Notes: generated by a model not told the origin, from the letters alone. A stretch of 41,263 nucleotides of DNA from Actinomycetota bacterium (GCA_016649525.1 JAENXM010000001.1:1-41263), one strand, 5' to 3'; shown: positions 27,231 to 35,130, counted from the first letter of the stretch. A program made the numbers and translations.

Positions 27231-27574
27231 GGGGGCGATACGGCTTCGACAGGAGTGATGGAGGCGAGGGTGCGGGCCGAGTTCCAACACCTCGTAAAAC
27301 TGTTGGGAACAAACCAAACGCCGATTCTGAATTGGCTCTGGCCGCTTAAGGTGGCCACGTCTCCCGGGGAGGCCTGCGACCCCGGGTAAGGCGACGTTAG
27401 CAGGATAACCTCCGCGTCGGTGTCCCAACGTCGCGGGGGGAAGCTTCAGCGGGACTGGCGCCGGCAGGGCCGCCTGCGGGCCGGGCCGGCGTGAGAAACA
27501 ACCGCAGGATATGCCCGTAGAGTCCTTCGTCAAAGCTCTCTTGGACGCGGGTTCGACTCCCGCCGCCTCCACCA
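27231..27574 (+). ncRNA. ssrA: Transfer-messenger RNA (tmRNA)
   Basis: The 5' end GGGGGCGATACGGCTTCGAC and the 3' end form the tRNA-like domain. GGGGGCG pairs with CGCCTCC (27564-27570, one G-U), followed by A and an encoded CCA at 27572-27574. The T-arm is GCGGG-TTCGACT-CCCGC (27547-27563). The mRNA-like part encodes NKPNADSELALAA (27308-27346), ending in TAA 27347-27349; the preceding GGG (27305-27307) may be the resume codon, giving a G at the tag start. The LALAA end is the normal protease signal. The single-piece form of 344 nt is standard. Confidence 0.97.
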
Positions 27575-27610
27575 ACCAATCATGGCCCCATGCGGGAGTC
27601 GAACCCGCGT
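27545..27610. repeat. 19-bp inverted copy of the tmRNA T-arm in its 3' trailer
   Basis: Bases 27545-27563 (the T-arm and one flanking pair) are the exact reverse complement of 27592-27610, with 28 bases between. In a precursor transcript the trailer could pair with the 5' or 3' half of the T-arm. It also gives the minus strand a tRNA-3'-end-like appearance, but the stretch to CCA is too short for a real tRNA. Confidence 0.85.
27551..27607 (+). repeat. Direct repeat copy 1 (tmRNA 3' end plus 33 bases)
   Basis: This 57-base stretch starts in the T-loop, includes the tmRNA 3' end, and recurs at 27748-27804, offset 197 bases, with three mismatches. The 3' end of ssrA is a common integrase attachment site, so this may be one att half. 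Confidence 0.85.
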
Positions 27611-27619
27611 GGGGGGTGC

Positions 27620-27647
27620 CGGGGGGCTTGCCCCCCGAATAATTTCT
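27620..27647 (+). terminator. Possible ssrA terminator
   Basis: CGGGGGG (27620-27626) pairs with CCCCCCG (27631-27637) around a CTTG loop. It is followed by AATAATTT, which is AT-rich but not a pure T-run. The hairpin begins 46 bases after the mature tmRNA end. Confidence 0.5.
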
Positions 27648-27692
27648 ATGATGGGGTGGTACAGCAAGACTGCGTGAGCGGGCTTGCGTCCT

Positions 27693-27714
27693 AGGAGGGG
27701 CGAGAGCCCCTCCT
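27693..27714. repeat. 9-bp perfect hairpin with GAGA loop
   Basis: AGGAGGGGC, GAGA, GCCCCTCCT. The loop is a GNRA tetraloop, suggesting selection at the RNA level. It lies between the two tmRNA 3'-end copies and has no T-run. Confidence 0.6.
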
Positions 27715-27747
27715 GGAAGAGCGGAGGGAACCGGAGCGAGACGTGGT

Positions 27748-27804
27748 GTTCGACTCCCGCCGCCTCCACCAACCAATCATGGTCCCATGCGGGATGCGAA
27801 CCCG
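27748..27804 (+). repeat. Direct repeat copy 2 (duplicate of the tmRNA 3' end)
   Basis: Matches 27551-27607 at 54 of 57 positions, including the acceptor-stem strand and CCA (27769-27771). The left half of the T-stem is not duplicated, so this copy cannot make a working tmRNA end. A second G6/C6 hairpin follows at 27818-27842, mirroring the one after copy 1. Confidence 0.85.
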
Positions 27805-27817
27805 AGGGGGGCATAAT

Positions 27818-27842
27818 CTGCGGGGGGAGCATCCCCCCGCAG
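27818..27842. repeat. 10-bp perfect G/C hairpin after repeat copy 2
   Basis: CTGCGGGGGG, AGCAT loop, CCCCCCGCAG. It corresponds in position to the hairpin after copy 1 and so may be part of the same duplication. No T-run follows. Confidence 0.65.
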
Positions 27843-27973
27843 TGTGTCATTCAACTCGGACGGTAGGGGATGGGTGCCGATACCCGAGCACCGGTTGTTC
27901 TGCTTCGACAGAGCCCTCGATGTCATGAAGAGGATGGGTTGACGGATCCGGGTGTTGACCGCCGGGACACAGT

Positions 27974-29578
27974 CTATTCTTCACCGCGGTCGTAGATGGT
28001 TTCGCCTCCACAAATGGTCTTTTCAACCCGTATGTTTCTGATCTCCGATGGCGCCACAGAGACGGGATTCCTGATAAGCACGACCAGGTCGGCGCGCTTT
28101 CCCGGCGTGATGCTTCCTTTCACGGAATCCTCGAACTGGGCGTACGCGGCGCCGATTGTGAACATGCGCACCGCCTGCTCCGCGGTGACGCACTGCTCCG
28201 GTACGAAACCCTCGCGTGTCACGCAGCACTCGATCGAGTGCAGGACGTCGGTGGACTCTATGGGGCCGTCGGATGCGCCGGCGACCCGTGCCCCCGCCTC
28301 CAACAGCGAGCGATAAGGATACGTCCACTTCAGTCGTTCGGTCCCGATTCTCTTTTCCAGCCAGCCCTTCTCGGAGTGTATGAACTGCGGTTGGCTGGAG
28401 ACGACCAGCCCGATGCGCGCGATATCCTCGATTATTTCCGCGTTGAGCTGCGAGGCGTGCTCGAGCCTGTGGCGGTGTTCGGAGATGGGGTATTCACTCA
28501 GCAGGCGGTCGTAGAGCTCGACACAGGTGCGGTTCCCGGCGTCGCCTATCGCGTGGATGGCGACCTGAAAACCGGCGGTATGCGCCAGCACCATCCGCCG
28601 GTATATCTCCTCGACGTCATGCGTCAGGAAGCCGCGGGTGTCGGGCCGGTCGGCGAATGGCTCGTCCATGAACGCGGTGCACGAGCCGAAGGTGCCGTCC
28701 GCGAATATCTTGATGCCTCCGATGCGGTGCCCGGCGCCGACTTCATCGTTGTGCAGCGGCGTCTGACGGGCGGATGTCAACTGCTCGAGGTCGCTCGCGA
28801 TCAAGAGCCCGTAGAGGTTGACCGGTATGTGTTCGAGGAGCATCTGCATTATCGCTAACTCGAACGCACCGTCGGCGCCTGCGGGCCCTTCCTCGCCGGC
28901 CTGCATCACCGCTCCGGCGGACGTTATCCCGTGGGAGGCGAGCCTCGTAAAAGAGGAGCGTGCGCCCTTGATGAAAACCTGCACGTCGGGCAGGGGTACT
29001 CTGTCCTTGATGAGCAGGGATGCCTCCTCGAGGAACGCGCCGGCGGGATATCCGTCCGGCTCGCGTTCTATCACGCCGCCGTCAGGGTCCGGTGTCGACG
29101 CGGTGACAGCGGCCGTCTCTATCGCGGCCGAATTGGCGAAAACGCTGTGCCCGTCGTGTTTCACGATCATCACCGGACGGTCGGAGCAGGCGGCATCGAG
29201 CTCACGCCTGGTTGGGAATCTCGGCGAGTCCAGGTTCTGCTCGTCAAACTGAAGCCCCACCACCCAGGCATCGCCCGTGGCTTTCCTCGCCGCGGCGCCG
29301 ATCATCGCCTGCAGCTCCTCGATGGTGGTCGCGTCTCGTAGATCGACGTTCGTCTCGAAATAGGCGAGCATCAGGGGGTGAAGGTGAGTGTCTATAAAGC
29401 CTGGCAGCAGGGCGCGGCCGTTCAGGTCAACCTGCTCACAGTCCCGCCCCAGCGCTGACTCGCATTCGTCCTTGGAACCTACCGCGATTATTTTGTCGTC
29501 TCTCACCGCCACGGCTTCGGCTCGGGGCCGCGAATCGTCCACCGTATATATGTCCCCGTTGAAGTAGAACTGCTCCAT
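27974..29578 (-). CDS. Amidohydrolase, YtcJ/Amidohydro_3 family
   Basis: A 534-residue metal-dependent hydrolase of the urease-like superfamily. The N-terminal and C-terminal strands form the small beta-sandwich (MEQFYFNGDIYTVDD; SITPGKRADLVVL). The barrel carries FIDTHLHP as the first metal motif, VAIHAIGDAGNR, RHRLEHASQL, and SDGPIES as the catalytic aspartate region. Members hydrolyse exocyclic amide or ester-like bonds and are mostly uncharacterised. There is no signal peptide. It lies nine bases downstream of the enolase-superfamily gene on the same strand and is likely co-transcribed; substrates of the two may be connected. Confidence 0.85.
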   Translation of the reverse strand: MEQFYFNGDIYTVDDSRPRAEAVAVRDDKIIAVGSKDECESALGRDCEQVDLNGRALLPGFIDTHLHPLMLAYFETNVDLRDATTIEELQAMIGAAARKATGDAWVVGLQFDEQNLDSPRFPTRRELDAACSDRPVMIVKHDGHSVFANSAAIETAAVTASTPDPDGGVIEREPDGYPAGAFLEEASLLIKDRVPLPDVQVFIKGARSSFTRLASHGITSAGAVMQAGEEGPAGADGAFELAIMQMLLEHIPVNLYGLLIASDLEQLTSARQTPLHNDEVGAGHRIGGIKIFADGTFGSCTAFMDEPFADRPDTRGFLTHDVEEIYRRMVLAHTAGFQVAIHAIGDAGNRTCVELYDRLLSEYPISEHRHRLEHASQLNAEIIEDIARIGLVVSSQPQFIHSEKGWLEKRIGTERLKWTYPYRSLLEAGARVAGASDGPIESTDVLHSIECCVTREGFVPEQCVTAEQAVRMFTIGAAYAQFEDSVKGSITPGKRADLVVLIRNPVSVAPSEIRNIRVEKTICGGETIYDRGEE

Positions 29579-29587
29579 CTTTATATG

Positions 29588-30790
29588 TCAACCTTCCGTT
29601 ATCACGACCGTCGGCCCGGTCGCGTATTTCTCCAGCGCCTCTTCGTCGAGCTCCACACCCCAGCCCGGGCCTTCCGGTAGGGTGGCTGTGCCGTGCGAGT
29701 AATCGATCGGCTCGGTGATCAGGTCGTCCTCAAGCATGACGTGTCCGAAGAGCTCTGTCTCGTACGGGAATGAGTCGTGCCTCGCGGCCACGATGTTCAG
29801 CTGCGCCGCGGAGGCTATGCCGAGCGTCTGGCTGTGGAGGACCGTGCCGAGTCCCCGTTCTTCTGCGAAGTCGATCGCCCTCAGGGCCTTGGTGATACCG
29901 CCGGGGCGTTCGGAGTTTATGCCGACCACCCCGATGGAACCGAGCTCGACGAGTGTCATGATGTCGTGCAGGGAGAAGCATCCCTCGTGTGCCATCAGGG
30001 GGACTTCGACCTGCTTCTGGACCTTCGCCATCGACACGAAGTCGGTCGCTTCGACCGGCTGTTCGGCAAAGTCTATACCGTACGGTTCTATTGCTTTTAT
30101 CGCGCGAACGGCCTCCTCCGGCGAATATGCCTGGTTATAGTCGACCCTGAGTCGCACCTCGTCGCCGAGCGCGTCTCGCGTTTTCTTGACGATAGTTACA
30201 TCCTCCTCGATGCCCCTGCCGAGCTTCAGTCGGAACGTCCTCCAGCCGTCCTCGTAGAAGAACTCGATGAGCCATACCATTGCGTCTGCTTCCATCAGGG
30301 GTATGAGCGCGGCCAGTTGGAGCTGTTTGACCTGGCGCCCTCCCATGAAATCGTATGCGGGGCGACCGGACGCTCTGCCCATCAGGTCATAACAGGCTAT
30401 GTCGAGGAGCCCCTTCGCGACCTCGTTGCGGGTGAGGTTGATGTCCATTCGGCGGTTGATGCGTTCGATATCGAAGGGATTTTCTCCAATGACATACCGG
30501 TAGAGGCAGTCCCTGATTATAGAGATGATCTGCTCCGGCGACGCACCCGTTTCCGGAAGCCACAGCATCGCTTCACCGAGGCCGAACGTGCCGTCTTCCG
30601 CCGTGAGCCTGCAGATCACGAAATCGCCACCGAGCCACGGTTCCTCTGACCCTATCGCCATGCCGAGCCCGCCCTCGCCCGACTGCATCGCCTCCAGCAC
30701 CAGGGGCCAGAAGGGAACAAAGACCGGCGTAAGTTCTATTTGGGTAATCGCCGGCCCGTCAGTTAGACCGTCTTCCGATGCCTTGTTGAT
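29588..30790 (-). CDS. Enolase-superfamily enzyme (mandelate racemase/muconate lactonizing group), apparent ATC start
   Basis: The barrel shows FRLKLGRG (KxK-like region), the metal ligands D and E in RVDYNQAYS and DFAEQPVE, and a third acidic block LMAHEGCF. The expected C-terminal-side lysine appears replaced in GINSERPGGI, so the reaction is uncertain. The first canonical start, GTG at 30700, would cut off the conserved capping strand ITQIELTPVFVPFWPL, which is in frame upstream. No ATG, GTG or TTG exists between the upstream in-frame stop and that strand. An ATC codon at 30790-30788 has AAGGAG seven bases before it and gives about 400 residues. Substrate unknown; operon with the downstream amidohydrolase. 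Confidence 0.75.
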   Translation of the reverse strand: MNKASEDGLTDGPAITQIELTPVFVPFWPLVLEAMQSGEGGLGMAIGSEEPWLGGDFVICRLTAEDGTFGLGEAMLWLPETGASPEQIISIIRDCLYRYVIGENPFDIERINRRMDINLTRNEVAKGLLDIACYDLMGRASGRPAYDFMGGRQVKQLQLAALIPLMEADAMVWLIEFFYEDGWRTFRLKLGRGIEEDVTIVKKTRDALGDEVRLRVDYNQAYSPEEAVRAIKAIEPYGIDFAEQPVEATDFVSMAKVQKQVEVPLMAHEGCFSLHDIMTLVELGSIGVVGINSERPGGITKALRAIDFAEERGLGTVLHSQTLGIASAAQLNIVAARHDSFPYETELFGHVMLEDDLITEPIDYSHGTATLPEGPGWGVELDEEALEKYATGPTVVITEG

Positions 30791-30808
30791 GTTGCTACTC
30801 CTTCCCTC
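30788..30808 (-). promoter_or_regulatory. Ribosome-binding site leading to an ATC start codon
   Basis: On the minus strand GGAGGGAAGGAG is followed by seven bases and then ATC AAC AAG. The spacing is ideal, and no standard start codon occurs nearby in any frame that would make a long protein. This decides the start of the enolase-superfamily gene. Confidence 0.55.
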
Positions 30809-30839
30809 CGCATCCGTATAATACTGTCATCAATGTGAT

Positions 30840-31547
30840 TTACCAGACAAGAGGAAGCAGGCGGCAGCGGGTCTGTCCCGCGTACTCCCGGTAACCGGGC
30901 AGTTCCTCCTGAAGGGTCCGGTCTTCGAGCGCGGTGCGGGCTATCACTATTAAAATCAGCACGGCGCTCGGTGCGAGCCCCCACCACGAGCCAAGGATGA
31001 GTGGGGCAGCGAACAAAGAGAGAGCCAGTGCCGCATACCCGGGGTGTCTTACGAATTTATACGGACCTGATTTGATGACCTCTTGGCCTCTATCCTCCTG
31101 GATTCGGACGGAGCACTCGAAGTACGGGTTGACCGCCATTGCCCAGGTCGCCACGGCAAATGCTGGCAGGATAAGGACCACTCCTAGAACCGTCAGCCAG
31201 AGCGGCATCGTCGACCACTTGTAGCGGGCGGCATCGAGCCCGCACACGACCACGATCGAGAAACCGAGCGGTAGATAGAGAAAGGCGTAGACCTTGTCGA
31301 ACGTCTTTGTCCCTTCCTTTGAGAACCTGCCGCGTGAGTTGAGCATCTCCGGATTCAATCTTACGCAGACCGACGTGTACGTTATCAGGTAGGCCGAAAC
31401 CAGGCCGACATAAATCCAGGCGTTCACCCAGTCGAGCTTTCCCGCTGAAACAAAAAGGACCACGAAACTCGCTATGGAGCTGAAACAGTATGCTGCGAGC
31501 CATCTCAGCCCTTCGCGATTGAGTCTTACTCTGTTCCTGTCAGGCAT
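30840..31547 (-). CDS. Isoprenylcysteine carboxyl methyltransferase-like membrane protein
   Basis: A polytopic protein of about 235 residues with five or six transmembrane segments. The C-terminal signature is KFVRHPGYAALAL, then a helix, then ALEDRTLQEELPGYREYAGQTR, the SAM-binding pattern of the ICMT/phospholipid methyltransferase (PEMT/NnrU-like) superfamily. Bacterial members methylate unknown small or lipid substrates. I chose ATG 31547, just after GAGG; the longer frame from 31631 would place its start only 12 bases from the divergent kinase gene and adds a non-conserved leader. It precedes the enolase-superfamily gene by 49 bases. Confidence 0.75.
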   Translation of the reverse strand: MPDRNRVRLNREGLRWLAAYCFSSIASFVVLFVSAGKLDWVNAWIYVGLVSAYLITYTSVCVRLNPEMLNSRGRFSKEGTKTFDKVYAFLYLPLGFSIVVVCGLDAARYKWSTMPLWLTVLGVVLILPAFAVATWAMAVNPYFECSVRIQEDRGQEVIKSGPYKFVRHPGYAALALSLFAAPLILGSWWGLAPSAVLILIVIARTALEDRTLQEELPGYREYAGQTRCRLLPLVW

Positions 31548-31642
31548 TTCCTCTTTTACCCCCGTGAATATGTGAATTTTAACACTGTATTGGGATAACA
31601 TATTGAGCACCTGAGTGGGATCAACGTTCATGTGGAGAAAGA

Positions 31643-32521
31643 ATGAGCGTTCTATATGGCGGGATCGAAGCCGGTGGCACGAAGTTTGTCTGCGCGGTGG
31701 GCACCGGTCCCGATGACCTGCATGCTGAAGTCAAAATCCCTACGACCACGCCCGGTGAGACGCTCGCGCTCGCGATTGATTTTTTCAAAGAGCAGGCCGA
31801 CCTTGCCGCGGTCGGTATCGCTACGTTCGGCCCTGTAGACCTCGACCCTGGTTCTTCTACCTACGGTTTCATCACAAGAACACCCAAGCCCGACTGGTCG
31901 AATACTGATCTCGCCGGAACGGTCCGCCGCGCACTGGACATTCCGGTAGCGTTTGATACGGACGTGAACGGAGCGGCGCTGGGAGAGAACCGCTGGGGCG
32001 CCGCGAAGGGGCTCGATACCTTCATCTACCTGACGATCGGCACCGGTATCGGTGGGGGAGGGATGTCAGGCGGCAGACTGCTGCACGGGATGATCCACCC
32101 GGAGATGGGTCATATCCGAATCCCGCACGATTGGGAGCGCGACCCGTTTCCAGGTGTCTGTCCGTACCACGGGGATTGCCTGGAGGGGCTCGCAACGGGC
32201 CCCGCCCTGGAGGAACGCTGGGGGCGGCACTCCGAGACGCTGTCGCCGGAACACCAGGCCTGGGATCTGGAGGCTCACTACCTGGCGCTCGCGCTCGTCA
32301 ATTTCATCTTCACGCTCTCCCCTCAGCGCATCGTGATGGGCGGTGGCGTGATGGAACAGCGGCATCTCTTTCCGTTGATAAGGCAGAAGGTCCTGGAGTT
32401 GCTCAACGAGTACGTGCAGGCGCCCGAGGTACTGGACGATATCGAGGGATACATCGTGCCGCCCGGCCTGGGAAACCGCTCGGGAGTGCTTGGCGCGATC
32501 GCGCTGGCCCAGTCACTGTAG
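31643..32521 (+). CDS. ROK-family sugar kinase, fructokinase-like
   Basis: A 292-residue kinase. The phosphate loop is GGIEAGGTKFVCAVG, the catalytic aspartate lies in FDTDVNGAALGE, and IGTGIGGGG is the adenosine/ROK motif. The zinc-binding loop H-PEMGHIRI...CPYHGDCLEGLA is the form seen in Bacillus YdhR/GmuE-type fructokinases. TPKPDW is also characteristic of that subgroup. It would phosphorylate fructose or a related hexose in the cytoplasm. GGAGAAAG precedes ATG 31643. Its stop overlaps the end of the convergent epimerase gene by nine bases; the two may serve one ketose pathway. Confidence 0.85.
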   Translation: MSVLYGGIEAGGTKFVCAVGTGPDDLHAEVKIPTTTPGETLALAIDFFKEQADLAAVGIATFGPVDLDPGSSTYGFITRTPKPDWSNTDLAGTVRRALDIPVAFDTDVNGAALGENRWGAAKGLDTFIYLTIGTGIGGGGMSGGRLLHGMIHPEMGHIRIPHDWERDPFPGVCPYHGDCLEGLATGPALEERWGRHSETLSPEHQAWDLEAHYLALALVNFIFTLSPQRIVMGGGVMEQRHLFPLIRQKVLELLNEYVQAPEVLDDIEGYIVPPGLGNRSGVLGAIALAQSL

Positions 32522-33361
32522 GCCGTATTTCTTCATCATCTTCCGGATGAAACCGGACCCGTCTCTTAAGAGCGCATCTCCGCTCGGCGCGAGCTGCCTC
32601 CAGACCCAGGTGTTCATCGTCTCGGTGATATCGACAAAGCTCTCAAGGGCCGCATTACCCCGGTAATCCATCTCGCCCAGCGCCTTGAATATGTCGTCCC
32701 AGTCAACAAGGCCCGTGCCGGGCACGCCCCTGTCATTTTCACACAGGTGGTAATGGATGAGGTCCGGCCCGGCCATCTTCGTGGCGTCATAGAAGCTCTT
32801 TTCCTCTATGTTCATGTGGTATGTATCGAGGTGTATCTTCACGTTGTCCTCGCCGATCATATCCTTGAGCTTAAACGCCTGCTCGCAGGTGTTAACCAGG
32901 TACGTCTCGTACCTGTTCACCGGCTCGAGGCCTATGTTGACCCCGAGATCCTTCGCATAGCGGGCGACTTCTCTGAGACATCCGGCGGAATACCTCCAGT
33001 CCTGCTCGCTGGGTCTGTTGCGCGCCTGCTTGACGTGCTGAGAGTAGATGACGCCTGAGAAGCTGTTCGAACCTATATCGCTGGTGGCCTTCACACAGTC
33101 CTTGAGATAATCGACGCCTTTTTTCCGTACATCCTCATCATCGCTGGTTATGTCGGTGTCACCCAGCAAAACCGTAGAGGTCACGGCCCCCAGCCCGGTT
33201 TCTTCCAGACGGCCCCTGATCTCTTCAGCATCGAACACGTCCAGGTCGAGCAGAGGGATCTCGATGAAGTCCATCCCGAAGTCCTTTACTTTATCGATGA
33301 GGCCGAGGGTCTCATTACTCCACCGGGAGCACCAGGCGTAGGCGTGGATTCCTAATTTCAT
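32513..33361 (-). CDS. Sugar phosphate isomerase/epimerase, D-tagatose 3-epimerase-like
   Basis: A 282-residue TIM-barrel protein of the AP-endonuclease-2 superfamily. It carries the metal-binding set of ketose 3-epimerases: E in GLEPVNRYETYLVNT, D in HLDTYHMNIEE, H in HYHLCENDRGVPGTG and a final E in ALESF. The RYETYLVNT and DTYHMNIEE strings are typical of D-tagatose/D-psicose 3-epimerases and L-ribulose 3-epimerase. It may convert one ketohexose to another for the convergent fructokinase-like enzyme. The true substrate cannot be decided; hydroxypyruvate isomerase and inosose-processing relatives are less likely. Confidence 0.82.
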   Translation of the reverse strand: MKLGIHAYAWCSRWSNETLGLIDKVKDFGMDFIEIPLLDLDVFDAEEIRGRLEETGLGAVTSTVLLGDTDITSDDEDVRKKGVDYLKDCVKATSDIGSNSFSGVIYSQHVKQARNRPSEQDWRYSAGCLREVARYAKDLGVNIGLEPVNRYETYLVNTCEQAFKLKDMIGEDNVKIHLDTYHMNIEEKSFYDATKMAGPDLIHYHLCENDRGVPGTGLVDWDDIFKALGEMDYRGNAALESFVDITETMNTWVWRQLAPSGDALLRDGSGFIRKMMKKYGLQ

Positions 33362-33540
33362 TGCCTTGCCCCTTTTCTCTAGCTACCCCGAGTTATGTGA
33401 AGATTCTATGTCCTGACCCGACCCGTGGCAAAAAGCCCGCTGCCCGGCCTGATGCCGGCGGGTGTTGGAGAATCCGGGCGACCTGTGCAAAAATGGAATG
33501 CCTATTATTATTACGAAAACAAGAGGGACGGGCAGGCTAT

Positions 33541-34365
33541 ATGAAAAACATGCCGATCGGGGTTTTTGACAGCGGGGTCGGAGGCCTCACCGTTGTGAGA
33601 TCCTTGATCGACAGGCTTCCCAGGGAGCATATCATTTACCTGGGGGACGACGCGCGCGGCCCCTATGGACCGAGGGACCCCGAGGAGGTGCGCCGTTTCG
33701 CAAGGGAGATAATCGACTGCATGCTCGGTTTCAACGTGAAGCTCGTTGTCATAGCCTGCAACTCCGCGACCGCGGCCGCACTGGAGGAGGCACAGCGCGA
33801 CTACAACATCCCGGTGGTCGGCGTCATCCTGCCGGGGGTTCGTGCGGCGCTCGGCCGTTCGAGGAACCGCAGGATCGGCGTAACAGGAACGGTGCTGACG
33901 ATCGCGAGCGGCTCCTACGAACGGGCTATCAGGAGGCTCGACCCACGGGCGGAGGTCTTCAGCCGGGCGTGCCCGGAATTCGTTGATTTCGTGGAACGCG
34001 GCGAGGTAGACGGTGAGCACATAGTTGAGATCGCGAAAGGTTACCTGGCGCCGATGGCGGGGGCGGGGGTCGATACCGTTATCCTCGGCTGTACCCACTA
34101 TCCGATGCTGGTGGAGCTGATACAGCGGATTGTCGGGGACGGCGTAGCGCTGATAAGCAGTGCCGACGAGACGGCGGAGGAGGTCGAGGACATACTGGAG
34201 CGCCTCGGCTGGGTCCGGAACGATAACTCGGTCGGTCGTCGTTATTTCCTCGCGACTGGTGATGCTGAGAGGTTCACAGAACTGGGGCAGATGTTTCTCG
34301 GACCTGAGGTAAAAGAAGTAATAGAGGTTAGTTTCGATGCGCGCCCGGAGTTGAGTTTTGATTAG
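33541..34365 (+). CDS. murI: Glutamate racemase
   Basis: Makes D-glutamate for peptidoglycan. The two catalytic cysteines are C73 in IACNSATAAA and C184 in LGCTHYPML, and the N-terminal FDSGVGGLTV and YLGDDARGPYGPR blocks are diagnostic (YxGDxxRxPYG). The length of 274 residues is normal. I chose ATG 33541; the open frame extends to 33361 but that part is not homologous and covers the divergent intergenic region. GAGGGACGG lies upstream. A TATTAT stretch near 33513 may be part of the promoter. Confidence 0.93.
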   Translation: MKNMPIGVFDSGVGGLTVVRSLIDRLPREHIIYLGDDARGPYGPRDPEEVRRFAREIIDCMLGFNVKLVVIACNSATAAALEEAQRDYNIPVVGVILPGVRAALGRSRNRRIGVTGTVLTIASGSYERAIRRLDPRAEVFSRACPEFVDFVERGEVDGEHIVEIAKGYLAPMAGAGVDTVILGCTHYPMLVELIQRIVGDGVALISSADETAEEVEDILERLGWVRNDNSVGRRYFLATGDAERFTELGQMFLGPEVKEVIEVSFDARPELSFD

Positions 34366-34377
34366 AGGAGCGATGCG

Positions 34378-35130
34378 GTGACTCTAGAGTTGACGGTCCT
34401 GGGCAGTTGCGGCGGCTACGCGAGGCCTGGACGGGCCTGCAGCGGATATCTTTTTCGGCTCGGGGATAGCGACCTGGTGCTGGACATCGGCGCGGGCGTC
34501 CTTTCGAACATGCTCAAGTACATGGAGGCTGACGCGCTCGATTATCTCGTGATATCGCACCTCCACTACGATCACTATGTCGACATCTACGGTCTCATGA
34601 CCGCCCGCAGGTTCTGGGAGAGCGCACTGCCGCCCCTGCCCGTCCTCGCACCGGCTGTGACCCGGAGTGTCGTCGGGGAGCCGCTCTCCCCCGAGAGCCG
34701 TGAGGAGTTCCTCGACTGCATGGAGTTCATCGACGCGGAGGACCGCGTGCCGGTTCGGTTCGAAGGCTTCGAGATCCGCCCTTTTAAAGCGAAGCATTCC
34801 CAGCCGGCCTTCGGGTACAGGATCACCGCGGACGGGCGGACCGTCTGTTACACGGGCGACACGGACAGAAGCGAACTGCTGGTCGAGATGGCCGACGGGG
34901 CCGACCTGTTCATATGCGAGGCTACTTTCACGAGCGAGGTCAGGGAGAAGATACCCGGTCACCTAACAGCGGTCGAGTCAGGGAGCGTTGCGGCAGCGGC
35001 GAAGGTAGGAAGGCTGCTACTGACCCATGTATGGCCGACGCTCGACGAGGGCCGCGCGGTAGAGGACGCCTCGAAGGTCTTCGGTGGCCCGGTCGATGCC
35101 GCGGTCGACGGTTTGACGCTTGAAATCTGA
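34378..35130 (+). CDS. Metallo-beta-lactamase-fold hydrolase, RNase Z-like
   Basis: A 250-residue MBL-fold protein. The HLHYDH metal motif is at about residues 61-66, with further ligands in KAKHSQPAFGYR, YTGDTDRSE and LLLTHVWP. The order and the SCGGYARPGRACSGYL start resemble YhfI-type members of the RNase Z/ElaC-like branch, but the flexible arm typical of tRNase Z is absent. Substrate unknown; phosphodiesterase activity is a reasonable guess. GTG 34378 is preceded by GAGGAG, 12 bases after murI, and rph follows, so it lies in the murI-rph-rdgB unit. Confidence 0.82.
   Translation: MTLELTVLGSCGGYARPGRACSGYLFRLGDSDLVLDIGAGVLSNMLKYMEADALDYLVISHLHYDHYVDIYGLMTARRFWESALPPLPVLAPAVTRSVVGEPLSPESREEFLDCMEFIDAEDRVPVRFEGFEIRPFKAKHSQPAFGYRITADGRTVCYTGDTDRSELLVEMADGADLFICEATFTSEVREKIPGHLTAVESGSVAAAAKVGRLLLTHVWPTLDEGRAVEDASKVFGGPVDAAVDGLTLEI

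Larger units (their letters stand above)
27575..27973. other. 399-base non-coding interval after ssrA
   Basis: Contains the second tmRNA 3'-end copy, three G/C-rich hairpins and no convincing gene. A 32-codon frame at 27844-27942 (GTG start, ending DRALDVMKRMG) has protein-like composition and could be a gene remnant, but it has no ribosome-binding site. Long frames on the minus strand here are read-through of antisense tmRNA and repeats. Confidence 0.6.

Noticed and set aside
27581..27610. A tRNA 3' end on the minus strand
   Set aside because: The T-arm complement is perfect, but only six bases separate it from CCA and no D-arm, anticodon arm or matching acceptor strand is found. Treated as an inverted copy of the T-arm.
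27060..27850. Long minus-strand frames beginning with glycine-rich MVGGGGGSRT
   Set aside because: They are the antisense of the tmRNA 3' end and its duplicate; the repeated start is just the complement of CCTCCACCA. No ribosome-binding site and no protein-like conservation.
33361..33540. N-terminal extension of murI or a separate gene
   Set aside because: The segment is divergent intergenic DNA with a small GC hairpin and AT-rich promoter-like bases; racemase homology begins at 33541.
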